From assembly GCA_946807835.1 (NCBI GenBank), contig OX327686.1, forward strand, positions 13,516,001 through 13,580,000: 64,000 bases of DNA. The letters run 5' to 3'. Origin of the DNA: Ailanthus altissimus. Taxonomy: Eukaryota > Streptophyta > Magnoliopsida > Sapindales > Simaroubaceae. A program made the position numbers and the translations under genes. Under the pieces are notes generated by a model. The model saw only the letters and a list, made by a program, of their open reading frames with translations. It was not told where the DNA came from and did no database searches. This document shows positions 48,455 through 61,050 of this stretch, in pieces (the stretch's first letter is position 1; each line of letters starts with the position of its first letter).

Positions 48455-48526
48455 AGTTAAGGAATTGGACCCGACCCGCATCTATAACATGGCAGGGTAC
48501 TAGTCTACCACTAGACCACTGGTGAT
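48455..48526 (-). pseudogene. tRNA-Gly(GCC) relic
   Basis: The minus strand reads CCAGTGGTCTAGTGGTAGAC, then TAGTACCCTGCCATG, matching the D arm and anticodon arm of plant tRNA-Gly with anticodon GCC. The T arm is changed (GGTCCAATTCC kept as a B box, but the stem is broken) and the 3' acceptor does not pair with the 5' end. So it is a tRNA pseudogene or a tRNA-Gly-derived SINE head, not a working tRNA. Confidence 0.8.
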
Positions 48527-49134
48527 TAGATGGAAAACTTGGAGAGCATGTTTTACAAATTTTGATCTTCGAAACCATATCAACTTTTTTTTTCGAGAAA
48601 TTAAAACTCAACCTCAGATTAAATGGAGAAAATATACACTAGTGCAGATCTTTTATCACTAACCATGTATTCCCCTTTTTAACGAGATTTCAGCCAAACG
48701 ATGCTGCAGAATAAAGATACATAAATTCATTAGCAAAAGGTATAACTCTAGCCATACTCCAAAATAAGGAAAAAGTGCCAGGATCACGCCAAGTCTCATA
48801 GTAACCTCCTGTGCAATAATATTAGGCACCAAATCAAACTTTAAAAAAGAACACAGAAAACAAAACAACTACACCTCATTCGCTCTGAAAACCACCATTA
48901 CATCAACGAAAAAAACTGTTAACCAAAAACGTGCAATAAGATCTTGATCATCTGCAACTAGGGTCTAAGATGATAAGATCACTTAAAAGAAAAGGATAAG
49001 GCTTCCACAAAAGTAGTGGCATGTACTTCCACAAAAGACCTTTCCACAACTGACTAAAGAGAAGAATGTCACACAAAGATCATCTATTGCAACACTCCAA
49101 TACTCGATACAAATGAACATTCTCTATGGCTATA

Positions 49135-52100
49135 TTACAATGGGTTCACATGTGTGGTTTCATTTAGAAACAGGCAACCAAAGACATAATTGAAGAAGTC
49201 TCGACCTTTGATCTCTTCTCCTGTTGTTATAGCCTTTGTATCATATTTGCATGCTCTCATACAGTCCGGACAGTAAGTGACCTACATGACAGACAACATA
49301 TGTTATTTTCATTCAGCACGGACAGAATGCACTGCAGTGATCACAGTAACTAATTTTTTTCTTTTCGGTCATGATAAGATATCATAATAAATCAAAAGTA
49401 CATAATGAAGTAAGAAAATGCAGAATGTCTTAAGTTCAAACTGTCTCCCCAATTATTTATTGGCAAAAAGAAGCATCAAGAAGGGGAAATATTGCTCAAG
49501 TTACAAACCTCCAGTAACTTTGGCTGGAAAGAGCTATCAAGCATTACATCCACGCCATAAATTGCCCTAGAATTTGAGCTGCGCATCTCTGGATGTGCAA
49601 CAGCGGCTGACTCGAAGATGGAACGGATCATAGTTTTGACTCTCTGATGAATTTCTAACCATTTGACTGCCACAAACATAGATATCAACATTGCACGTTA
49701 ATTCAAGAATGTTAGTGAAGTGCCTTTAATTTGTGATCACCAACTTTCCACAAGGATGGGCAAGTAGAATTAGACTGTTAGGAAGTTCCTGATACCTTCA
49801 TGTTCTTCTTCAAACTCCCTCACAAAATCTGGAGTGTTCATGTGATTCAATTTCCTACCATAATTCTGAAAACCACAGGATGTTTTTAGAGGACTAGATT
49901 TAGAAGTTTAAGCGTAAAATCATAATCTGGTTTTTTTATAAAAAAAGAGTAATGTTCAGCACATATCAGGTTCTCTTTCATCAGAATCTGAGTTTAAACC
50001 CAAATAGGCCTGTATATGACTGACCACCCAGAGATTAAATGCATGGTCAGTGTGCTTAAAAGTGATGCATAAACATACCATAACTGTGAAGTGGGTCTCA
50101 TACTCAAAGAAGCTGTGCTTGTCTAGAGAATATGGATTGTTTGCCAGTCTAACCTGAAAATAGACAAGAAAAATAACAGTAAAAATTTGTGCATCTAAGA
50201 AAGCAGAAAGCATTCCTCAATTGACAGCATGGGAATAGTTTAAAGAAGTATACACAATGCATCATTTCAAAGAATATCATAGAGGAACTGCATACCCAGA
50301 AGACATCTGAAAGGAATATTTCTAAAGGATCCATACCGCGAACTAGTACTATGTAACGAAGATCAAATTTCCTTCCTTGAAACAAAGCAGGGTGATCAAT
50401 ATACTTCTGGCATATTTTTGGACCGGTTTCAATGAAACGTATAATAGTAGACAAATCATCAGTCACAGTGGTATCAATGGTTCGTGCCATGTTCCAAGGT
50501 TTTAAGATCCACAGATTGTTAAGTCCATCTCTTTTCCGTACATAATAGTCACCAATAAGTTGGGATAGATGGGTTTCAAGATTGTATGTAGGCTGCAACC
50601 ATTCAGGAGATCCATGTGCCTGTTGGAAGGCAAAATCTATAGTTAGTAAATTTTTTCCAGAGGAAGAAACAGTTGCAAGCCTTAGTTTCAGTCTTGGTAT
50701 ACTAATAATGGCACTGCCTACATAGGTATATAATGGATATTGAAAAGAGAAGACATTATTTAACTTGGTAACATAACAGATCAGCTCGTGTAAGATGCAC
50801 ATTAAACAAGCATTTACGTTCAAAGTAAGTCTGCCATCCTAACCTTCTGAATAGTCTCTGCCAAATGATGTTTCATGACAAGACAGGACTCAAAGGGAAA
50901 TTGGTTTACATATTGCTGATCTGTTATTCCAGCAGCTTTTTTCATGTCCTCATCCACCTGCAAACTGGTCCATATAATATCTGCATCCCTCAGTTCTGTT
51001 GCTGTAAGAGGAAGGAAAAGGGAGTATCAGAACACGAAGGCCGTAGGGTGTGTACTATATAGAATCAAAATCAACACCAAAAGTCTCGGCAATCTTTTCC
51101 AACTAACAGTATTCCCAACCAGAAACTAAAATCTCAGCAAGAAACGCCAGTAAATCTAGGAGATTCTGATACATAATATTATCATTAACCTAGCAAATAA
51201 AATGTGGGGGACACAATACGAACCTTGACACAAAAATGCAAATACTCTGACTAATTCAATCATAAATGACAGACGGTAAGATCAAAGCCAGTAAAAGAAG
51301 ATATATACAGAACCCAATAAAAAATGAAACCCTGCCAGCAGCAAACCACAATACATACTGATTACAAATTCAGGACGTGTCAAAAATTCTTCTACTTGAG
51401 GTATGTCAGTGTAAACACGTAAAGCAGATTCATCACTATGGTGCAGATGTTCAGCGAAGGCAGGCTTGGTAGGTTCATAAGTTAAAATATTCAACTGCAA
51501 TTTTTGATGGTGTTTCTCATACTCCTGCATGATTCAACAACATTTAATACCAAAACTAGCAGTGGCCATATTTGAAGTAGGAAAATATCAGTGAGGCTAG
51601 TAATTGGACAAAATACTTTGATAAAATAATTCTGTGGCGTATGGAACCAAGCTGTAAGTCTGGCAGAACGTTGTTTGTTCTCCCCAACACCAAACAAGAA
51701 ATCACGAGTGCACTCGTCACCTCTGTGAACATTCTGAATTGGCCATAGTATAGAAAAGCTGAAATAGAAAATTGATTCATGTTATGTCTTCCCAAGAATT
51801 GTCCTTAATACATATACCAAGGGCAGAAGGAATACATTTTTTCATTAAGTAATTATTAATGAAGAATATAAATATCACAAGAATTATATACTAAGAACTC
51901 TACTTTGATTTCACTGTAGACACCAATTTCGACTATAGGGCACAACAAAAAATAAATAAAACTGCTCCGGCAAAAGTAAAGATAGTACCTCACAGCTGAT
52001 GATAGTTTCCCTTCTGGCATGAAGAGGAAAGGAGCCACTCTGAAATTTGGTTCATCACAATGCCACAAAGCTGAACCTAATTCATCCATGACATACCTGC

Positions 52101-55100
52101 AGAAAACACCAAAGCCGACCGCTGTCATTAAATAGAAAAGAAAAATAATCATTCATAATAGCTTTTAATTAAAGTTGTCAAAGGCAGTGATCTTATTCAT
52201 TGGTGAGGTCAACAATATACACCCAATTGAGCAAAATCAAATACAAGTAGTAGTGTACCAATCTGATTAAGCATAAGCACCGTTTTGATAAAAGTAGCAA
52301 CAAGTTACACTTGCTTCCCCAGAAAAAAAATGTAGACTCATGGAAAGACATTCACACAGCAACTGCCAGTCACAAAACAACTGAACAAGTATGAGAAAAG
52401 AAACAGCCAAGTTCGACTCCAAGGGAAGTTCTCCATAATGTATTCTAATCATATTTGTTAGTTCCATTTTCCTGTGAGATTAAATTACCAAAGGATGACC
52501 ATGGAGGAGCAACAATTAGAAAATGTTGAGTAGAGAAGCGCATATAGACTGCTGCCAACCAGCAGACTATTTATGAGAAACCAATTGTCGAATCAACGAA
52601 GAAGTACATACCATACTGATGTTTCATCTATCTTTTCCTCATCAGCAAGTCTATATGTCATTAAATATAACCACATTGCACCAAGAACACGATCAGCAAG
52701 AGGTTGATCAGCAGTCCATTCAGGAAGACGCGGTTGAAGCATTGAATCAATCACATGTTTCTCATTTTCTAAGATTTTAGCAGCAGTGACACCATTCAAT
52801 GCAGAAAGAGTGGGAAGATATTCAAGAATTGCTATAGCACTTTCTCCAAGAGGGCCTGGTATATCAGCCTGCAGAAATAGATGAAGGTCTAGAGATAAGA
52901 AATCTTGTTCAATTTTAACTGCTATACTGTCATCAATTTCTTTACTGAAAAATAAAAGTGCTACTTCTAGAAAGAATACCTCTAAAGATTGCAAGCTGGA
53001 AAATCCTTTCAAGAGTTCCAACAGTTGACTGGCTGAATTTTGCTCCAGTGGATTCCCCCTAATATTTAAATTGCAAAGACATGGCATTGCAGCTGGTGAA
53101 AATGCCTGAATGAAGAAAAAAGCAATGAATCATAAGAAATAAACTCTTCATATGAGTAATTGATTGTTTAAAGCAACAAGCACAAACTCCAAAAACATTT
53201 GTCAAGAAAGCGGACAAAGTGCTAGATTTTTTAACCTAGTTATTTTATCCTTACTTTCTAATTAGAGAATAAATGTGGACATATTTACTTCACAATAATT
53301 TCTATTTTTCAACCTTACTTTCTAATTAATGAACGAATATGGACATATTTACTTCACAGTAATTTATTGCAATTAAGGGGAAAAAGCAATAAGTTAACCC
53401 AAACAAAAAAAACGTGTTAAAAATATTGAGACCTTGTTGACCAGATTGTGAATACATCTATTTGAGAGGTCAAGTGAGGTCACACTTTCCAAGGGACGGT
53501 CACTCTGATGAAGACTGTTAGGATTATCCTTCCCACAAACGTCTCCACAAAAGCCTAATGCCCACTCACCAAAATTACTGGTGAAACATGAGTTGTAGAT
53601 TTCCAGTCTAGGACATCCTTGTAAGATTGCATCGTGCATGCGACAATCACTGAAAATAAAATAATTCATCAAGAACCACAAGCAGTAAAAAGGAAACGAC
53701 TGTTTTCCATTTTATCTGCTTTCATACCATTTTATCAAAATGGGATTGTTATTCAGCCACAACGCCCTTAGGTTTCTGAATTTTGTAACTTCCTGCACGA
53801 CAATATCCACATTCTCGAGCTTGTTTCCGAAGAGGCTAAGTGCTTGTAAATCCTATTACAACAAGGTGCACGGCATACGGAGAGCATTAGAAGAAATAAA
53901 AAACTTAAAATTCCAGAAGGCTATAAATCTCCACTACCAATATATCACTGGTATTGACTTCCAAATGGTTCATGTAAACAAAAAACGATGTGTGCATTCT
54001 ATATTATAGAAGATATACCCATAAGATTAATTAAGGGACAGACCGGAAATTTACTAGACAAATTGAGAGACAGCAGCATATCATCATCGATATCAAGCTC
54101 TTCAAGCTCCAACCACTGAACAGTGCCATCACCTTTTTCCGTTGCATTGCGAATCTCATTCTTGAGAATGTCCTCAACACTTAATTTGTTACCATTCTCA
54201 TGAGAAACTCCGTTTACAACATCTGATTCTTCAGCATCTATGTCAAGATCAGTATCTACACACATCAAAGAAGCCATCCTCTGAGCCAAACTCGGCACCT
54301 CCAGCAGCTGCAACCACTCTTAGATTGCCAATTCTCAATAAATGTACTCTAATGGAGAGAAAAACAAAAACTTGAAAAATAAAAATCATTCCCAAAAACT
54401 TCAATGAACTTTTAGATGCTACTTCAAAAGGTAAAATAAAGAAAACTAGGAATATTTTGTGAAACCAAAGTCTTTTTGCAGGAAGAACTATTTGTGATAC
54501 ACAAGTTTATCTAACTAGGTGTTTTTGAGATTGTTATAGAAGCTCCAATCTGAAATCCATCTTCATTTGCCTCATGTACCAATAAATACAAACAAATAAT
54601 CAAATTCCACCGATACAAGAAACAGTCAAAGCAGAAATTCCATGAGACTGGGCGAAGTTAATTTAAAACCAAATTAGGACAGCACAAAGTTAATTTAAAA
54701 CCAAATTAACATAATGTATAAAGAAAATGATCCAATGGAGGTCAAATTTCACACTTCAACTCAGTATAAACAAACATTGAACACATATAAATGTTCATTT
54801 ATCACTTTGGTCCCAGAGGACCACAAAATTCAACTCAACCGAACTTCAAGCTATTAAGTTTTCCTTCAAAGTACTTAAAAGCTTTTTCATTCTCGAAAAG
54901 TGTTTTCTAGTAAAAGCACCCACCAGTACTTTTTTAAAGACCACTTCAAATTCTTCCTTTATCTCTACAATCGCTTGTATACATAAGTCCACTATGAAAC
55001 TTAAAAATGTATGTACTGATATCAAAATCATTCACAAGCACGATATAAGTAACAAAATTAGCGTATTAAACGATATTTTAAGAACTAGCGAACCTGTTTG

Positions 55101-55378
55101 TAAGCGTCGGAGAGACGAAAAGTCCATGCGTGGTCGATGAGGAACACATTTGATTCTTTCGGCATGGATTCGGATGCGAGGACGAGCCGCCTCCGGCGGC
55201 CTTCCTCGCACAGCTCGATTTGGAAGTGGGCGCCTCCATCAAAGGTTTCGGTGGTGAGCTTGTGAAAGAGCTGGCGGTGCAGCGACTGAGAAAGCCCCGA
55301 TGCTGCCAATAGCAGGCCGTGAACATTCACGAAGTCCTCGTAAGTTTTGATTCTGCTGCCGTTGCCGCTGTTTGACAT
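49135..55378 (-). CDS. TTLL12-type tubulin-tyrosine ligase-like protein with N-terminal leucine-rich region, 15 exons
   Basis: Exons, from the start: 55094-55378, 54044-54307, 53728-53852, 53433-53649, 52980-53105, 52612-52868, 51989-52096, 51617-51758, 51359-51524, 50844-51001, 50296-50619, 50079-50153, 49796-49865, 49509-49666, 49135-49281. All introns are GT-AG and the frame closes at 873 residues. Residues ~180-370 hold leucine-rich units (LQALSLFGNKLENVDIVV, LRALWLNNNPI, VTSLDLSNRCIHNLVNK, LCNLNIRGNPLEQNSAS). Residues ~430-830 form the TTL-type ATP-grasp domain, with LWILKPWNMARTIDTT (652-667), FDLRYIVLV and GVDVMLD. The layout matches the plant At1g77550 type and animal TTLL12. In ordinary TTLLs the Lys is followed by a Gly-rich loop and the domain ends with LLEVN; here they are WNMARTIDT and LLEVTYCPDC. 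Ligase activity is therefore doubtful; a regulatory role is possible. Other splice choices at the exon 10 acceptor are possible. Confidence 0.93.
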
Positions 55379-56829
55379 GTTAAGACCGAGTGAGTGTTAG
55401 TGGGTCTGTCTGCAGGCTTCTCTGATAGCCTGTGCCAGTGCTTAGAGCGTAGTTGCTTTGAGAACGTTCGGAGATTTAAGGGTTTGGTTGATAGACCCAT
55501 TCAATGGTCTAACAAAGTGGGTTGTTTTTTTTTTCTAGTCCTTCTATCTCTTTCGTTTTTCGTTTTTCGTTTTTCGTTTATTATGGTGTGCATGTAAATT
55601 TCAAATGTGAAATGCATGATTTACAAATTTAAATATTCTTTTCTTTTGTGTATATTCACAAGAAATTTCGTCACAAATGCTATAAGACAATCTTTTTTTT
55701 CTGAAAAATTCTTTTTTCAACTAAAAAATTTTTTTTTTTATACAACATATACAAAAAAATTGTATTGTCAAGAATTACAATTTGATAAACTTTTTAGAAA
55801 AAAATATTTATATTCTTAAAATTTTAAAAAAGAGATACATAAAAGTTTAATCAATATTTTTATTAAATCACAGTTTCATCTATTTTAACTATTGAAAGAA
55901 TAAAAATAAAAATTTAATATAAACTCAAAATTTAACATTAGTAAACCTCCACATATCACGCAACTCTAATACTAATTTTTATGTTACATATCTAAATTAT
56001 GTCACAAATTGTATGTAAAAAATAATATATCAAAAAATTATTAAGTGATAAAATAATATAAATTTTAAAATTATCTATTACATCATTTTACTACTTAATA
56101 ATCATTGAATACATCATTTTCTAATACAATTTGAAATGTTTAAATTTTTATTTTTATATTTATTTATTTTACTTATAGAAAACTAAAAAAACTACTTAAT
56201 GCAACACAAAATAAAACTACGACAAAATCATGATCATTCCTGTTTTGAATTACGACAAAATCACATGATCATTCCTGTTTTGAATTGAGATTTCAAAGAA
56301 ATAAATTAAATTTTTATTAGTAAATTTCTAAGTGATCTCTTCTTGATCTTATACTCTCAAAAAAAAAAAAAATCAAAAAAACCTTTTTTAATGTAATTTT
56401 AAGCTAAACAAATTCAAAATACAATAATGTTACAATTCTAAAATTTTAATCCTAAATTTTGGATTCTAAATAATGTGTTAATTAATTATTGAATTATTAA
56501 TTTTTATTATTTTTAAAATTATTTATTATAGTATTTTTTCTGTTCAATGATAACTTGACACTTCATTTAGGATCTAAATTTTAGGATATAATTTAAAAAA
56601 TATAGTATTACTCCTTAAAATTGTGCAATGGCAACAATGACTAATGGGTCGAATGTAATTTTTCAAAAGAGATTGCTTGCACTAGTAGAGCAATCTTCGT
56701 TTTTGCCTTCGTTACTTGTAAAACCCAATTCAAAATCATTGCTTTTAGAGGCTATGCACTTCACTTTTCAAAGTCTAATTATTTCTTCTCTTGAACCCCT
56801 CACCCAGCAGTAAGCGAAAAGTCGTTGCT
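55379..56829. other. upstream region of the TTLL gene; AT-rich intergenic
   Basis: The first 120 bp (TGTCTGCAGG, TTTAAGGGTTTGG) could be 5' UTR and promoter of the minus-strand TTLL gene. Beyond lies a (TTTCG)n-like short run (about 55553-55578), poly-A/T runs, and a 41 bp direct duplication near 56215-56285 (ATGATCATTCCTGTTTTGAA twice). No gene seen. Confidence 0.55.
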
Positions 56830-57752
56830 GCCATCGGAGAAGGGCTCTGCGCTCCTCTCCAGTGGATCTCCCATCTCCTATCCTCTTTTCTTTATTTCCT
56901 TTATTCTATTTTCCTTGTTTTTCTCTTCTTTTCTTTTAAGTATTTTGTTTTTTCCTTTGTTTAGTTTTCTAGCTTTTTTTATGATGGTGCCGACCACCAA
57001 TAAAAAAGCTAGTTCTCTGGTTTGGCAGTAACGCTCTAAGTTTTGGTGTGCCTCCTTTATGCTACAGCCACCATTGTTTTTCAGCTATGTGAGTTTGCCG
57101 CAAATCTAACTGGTTTCATGTCAAGATCTAGCATGTATCTGCCCATCTGAGCTTAGCCTTCATTTTTGTCTAGCATGGTTCCAGTTGACCAGAATCCTGC
57201 TGATCTCTGCTAGTTTATGCCACTATCTGCCTCAACCGTCCAATGGATCTAGCCTTAGCCCCACCTATGGTCACCGCTAACCTCGTTTATCGGTTTGTCA
57301 GTCTCCAGCCACCACTGGCTCCCATCTGCTGGTGGTGACAGTGTTCGACTTGTGTTGGCTTGGTGGTTGTTTTAGTTGGTTTAGGTTTGATTTTTGAGTG
57401 TAATAATGTGTTTAAGTTTGGGGTATTTTTGTAATTCTTCTCCTGTATGAGGGTGTTGTGGCTTTTGTATTTTCCTCGTAAGTGAGGGTAGATGTTCTCT
57501 TTGTGAGGTTGAAAATCCCTCATACGTGAGGGTAGGAGTCCCCGTCCGCAAATAGGGTTAGAAGAATCCATCTGTGGATGGTCCCTAAAAATAGAGTTGT
57601 TGTCTCCCTGTATAAAGAAAGTTTCAAGTCCGAGTGCTCATTGGTATGTTTGTATATATAATGTCTCGGTAATTCCCTGTTTTCATAGCAGTAGTCCTTG
57701 TAATATCTTGATTTATTCAATGATATTAAAAGCTTAAATAAATAAAAAAAAA
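56830..57752 (+). mobile_element. polyA-tailed retroposon with 8 bp target duplication
   Basis: TCGTTGCT at 56822-56829 and again at 57753-57760 flanks a 923 bp insert that ends in an A-rich tail (AAATAAATAAAAAAAAA). Removing it joins the flanks cleanly. The 3' part (from about 57440) has TTGTAATATCTTGATTTATT, then CAATGATATT, like plant LINE 3' UTRs. The 5' part (GC-rich, CATCGGAGAAGGG) looks like a LINE leader. No RT is present, so it is an internally deleted or non-autonomous LINE-derived copy. A processed pseudogene is less likely because no coding frame is visible. Confidence 0.8.
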
Positions 57753-57760
57753 TCGTTGCT

Positions 57761-59958
57761 TTCAGTGTCACAACTACTTCATATTCTTTGGTTTTAAGTC
57801 TTGAGCCATTGAAAGCCCAAAAATATTTGACAAAATGTAAGGCCTACAAGGCAAACAAATTGCAACTGTTAGATGGAGGGCAAGCACAAGATGCGAAATT
57901 AGAGGTGGCAAAAAAGGTCAAAATTGAAATCTATTTGGTGACTTAGTGGGCTTTGAATATGGTGTTTAATATATACAATAAGAAGGTAGTAAATGCATAT
58001 CCGTACGAAAAATTCTCAATAAAGAGAAATGTTCTTGGGAAAAACAAACAAAGGTTTTTATGAGAGAAAAAAAAAAGAGAAGATGGAATCTAGTTATAGA
58101 ATTTGAGGTAATATAGTAATTTAATTTATCATTTGTTGATATGAATATTAACAAGATAAGGTATAAACTCACCTAACTTAAAATAGAGGTATACTCGTAC
58201 TATTTTAATTTTATCAATTTTTAAATATTAAAACTGCTATTTAATAAAAGTGTCGATGAAAATTTTTAAAACCATTAAAATTTACATATTCCTTTTCTAA
58301 AATCTTAAGAGTTATTTTTTTTTTCCTTTTTTGAAAACCCACTTTAATTAATTTGTTTGGTCTCTTTATTCTTATTTTTCTTCCATGCAATCCATATAAG
58401 GAAAATCTATACATCTCAAAGAAATTATTTATCCTTTAATCCTCTTAATATTTGTAAGAACAATCTTAAATTAGATATTAGAGTGCTCATTTGTTTGTTC
58501 CATACTCTTTCATAATATCATTTTGTTGAGAAATTAGTTAAATGCATACAGTTTTAAAAATAAAGCACTTTTCAAGCTTTAGGTATGGTAAAATATGAGA
58601 AGAAGAAAATCTCAATATTTTCAAAATAATTTTTAAATAAACACTTCATGAACATGAAACAATAACCTAAAACATCATTGCATTGATCATATTTAAGCAA
58701 TGAAAAAGCAATAAAAACATACCAAATGTTGATGTGGAAATTTCTATTTCACAATTATAAGAATCTCTGTATTATTTGTCTAATAACTCTCAATTTTTTA
58801 GTTTTTATAAATTCTCTAAATCTTTTTGTGTTGCCTCTAGATCGTGTATTTTATATATCTTTTTGTGTTTTCTCTATATTGTATATTATTTCTATTTGTA
58901 TTTTCTCTATATTATGTATTGTTTCTTTTCTCTCTTCTATGTTTTTCACACATTCAACCAAATACACACATTTAGTTTGATTTTCTAAATTCATTTTTTT
59001 TAAATCTTAGATAAATCATTTGAATTTAAAACAATTTTAATCCTTTTTATTTTTGTCTAAAGATTTTGGGCAAGGTCAGGCTATCATAGGCAACTTGTCC
59101 AAAATAATAACATCTCTTACTTACACATAATATGATAGAGTAAACAAAATATGAGTATTTAGGCTCTAAATCTTAAACATAGTACTCATTTACACAAATA
59201 TAATATGTGACCCTTAAAAAAATATCATATAAGTAGGAACTATATATATATATATATCTTCAGATATTATATGTATATACACACACACACACATATATAT
59301 ATAATCTATTAGATTATGTAGCTCATCATATAAAGAGCACTTAGATACATGTCAAGATTCTATAGTACATCATATATTGTGTAAAATATAGATTAATTAA
59401 ACAGTGTGCCATATGACAGTGTTACTCATTATATAGTGAACTACGTGACCTATTAGATCATCTCTCTCTTTCTCTTTATTTATGTGTGTGTGTGTGTACA
59501 TTTCTTAAATGCAACAATGTACAAGAGATTTATTACTTATTTTTTATTTTTTGTATCCTAGATTTGATTTTGTTATATCAGCCTAAGCATACTCAATCCC
59601 TCAGCAGCTATGCTTGTCTTTATGTACTTTATGTATTCATAATTTTATTCATCTTTCTATGGATCATACAAGTAGTGAACTAGTGAATACATAAGTCAGA
59701 TGTAGAAAATAAATCTTTCCATTTAATTTATATTTTTCGATTCTAGATTAATTACTTTCCTAGTCATGTTTCATAAATCGAATATTACCAAGTCAGTGAA
59801 AGCACGATAAGGTAGCTAACATTGATCCTCACTTTAAAGTATAGTTGGTGATTAATGATACTAGTCAAGGTTATAATTAACCTTAAAGAAACTTACACAA
59901 TAAGGAAGCAAGGCATAATTCACTATTTTTTTAAGTTGGTCATTAAAGAAGCACACAT
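57761..59958. other. AT-rich intergenic, no gene seen
   Basis: Contains TTTTCTCTATATT-type short repeats (about 58845-58925), a TA/CA microsatellite (59238-59300) and a TG run (59483-59497). The frames at 58726-58988 are low-complexity Phe/Ile/Leu/Tyr-rich by-products of the T-rich strand. Confidence 0.6.
59238..59300. repeat. (TA)n / (CA)n compound microsatellite
   Basis: TATATATATATATAT, then after about 25 bp ACACACACACACACATATATATAT. Confidence 0.9.
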
Positions 59959-60458
59959 AGTGTCGCAAAATAAACGCTGATGTGCTCGTGATTTCATTTG
60001 CAAAGACGTATTTGTGTTGATATCGTTCAACAATACACAACTTGAGATTGGCTAGAAACCAACTTAAGAATAAGTTTTTATGAAACAAAAACTCTGTTTA
60101 TTTCTTTGAATATTGAAACAATAACTGATTCCCAAACTCTCAATCCTATGGTTTATATAGAGACGATTAGAATCAAACTACAAGTGTGAAAGAGTACAAG
60201 ACAATTCAAAAGCAAGTAAAATTCAAAATTTACAGCAAATCAAAGTCTTAAAGTGATGCTAGAAAGTCTTAAGGTGTTTGCTGGAATTTAAATTCTAAAT
60301 TGGCTACTTGAAAGTCCAATTTTGCAGCAAGTCAGAGTTTTGGAATGGAAGTGCTAACTCCTCTACAATCTTCTTCATTTTTGGGCTTTTATGGGCTGGT
60401 TACAATCTTTTAAGAATGCTAAACTCTGATTGTGATGGCCTCTATAATTCTTCTCCAC
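59959..60458 (-). mobile_element. 3' non-coding part, probably LTR, of a Ty3/gypsy element
   Basis: It follows the pol stop codon on the minus strand. A TATA box (CTATATAAACC on minus, about 60150-60162) and a leader-like stretch follow about 290 bp after the stop. This fits a 3' LTR, but LTR ends could not be fixed because no second copy is in the window. Confidence 0.45.
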
Positions 60459-61050
60459 TTAGAAAGAACTCATCATCGAGTGATCATATAGGTTGCCTTT
60501 AGGATGATAGGTGAAGATATCTACTATGTTGAAAGTTTTTGATATGCTATATCATCAGGTAGGTCTATCACATATACATTGTCATTGATCTTCTTCAAAA
60601 CCTTGAAAGGACCATAATATTTTTGCTTTAATTTGCCATGAACTCCCGTAGGCATTCTTTCTTTACGTAAATGAACCATCACTTTATCACTCACATTAAA
60701 CACTTGATGTTTTTGATACTTGTCTACAGCTGCCTTATATTTAAGGCTATTCTCTTCCAAGGATTGATGCACCTCTTGAAATATCTTGGAATAGGTATCC
60801 ACTAAAGCAAACGTAACTATAGTAGAACTTGCAGTAAAAGGAAGTTTGACTAGGTCTACAACATGCCTTGGAATTTTAGTATAAACAATGGAGAAATGAC
60901 TCATTCTGGTAACTGAATTGTTGTAAGTAAACTTTGCTTGTGCCAAAGCAAAGTCACATTGGCCCTTCTTGTTTCCATATATGCACCTAATTAAATTTCT
61001 CAAAGAACAGTTCACAACTTCCATTTGGCCATCTGTTTGGGGATGTGTTG
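60459..61050 (-). pseudogene. Ty3/gypsy pol, end of integrase to stop
   Basis: The minus strand has HPQTDGQMEVVNCSLRNLIR, the conserved end of the integrase core (Glu replaces the usual Thr/Ser context), then QAKFTYNNSVTRMS and YGPFKVLKKINDNVYVIDLP, the usual gypsy integrase tail. A frameshift near 60530 separates the last ~25 codons, which end at the TAA at 60459-60461. No chromodomain is seen. The rest of the integrase resumes at 63645 beyond the inserted LTR. Confidence 0.9.

Noticed and set aside
58726..58988. Two overlapping frames rich in Phe, Leu, Ile and Tyr that resemble membrane proteins
   Set aside because: The strand is T-rich with short repeats; such sequence gives hydrophobic frames by chance.
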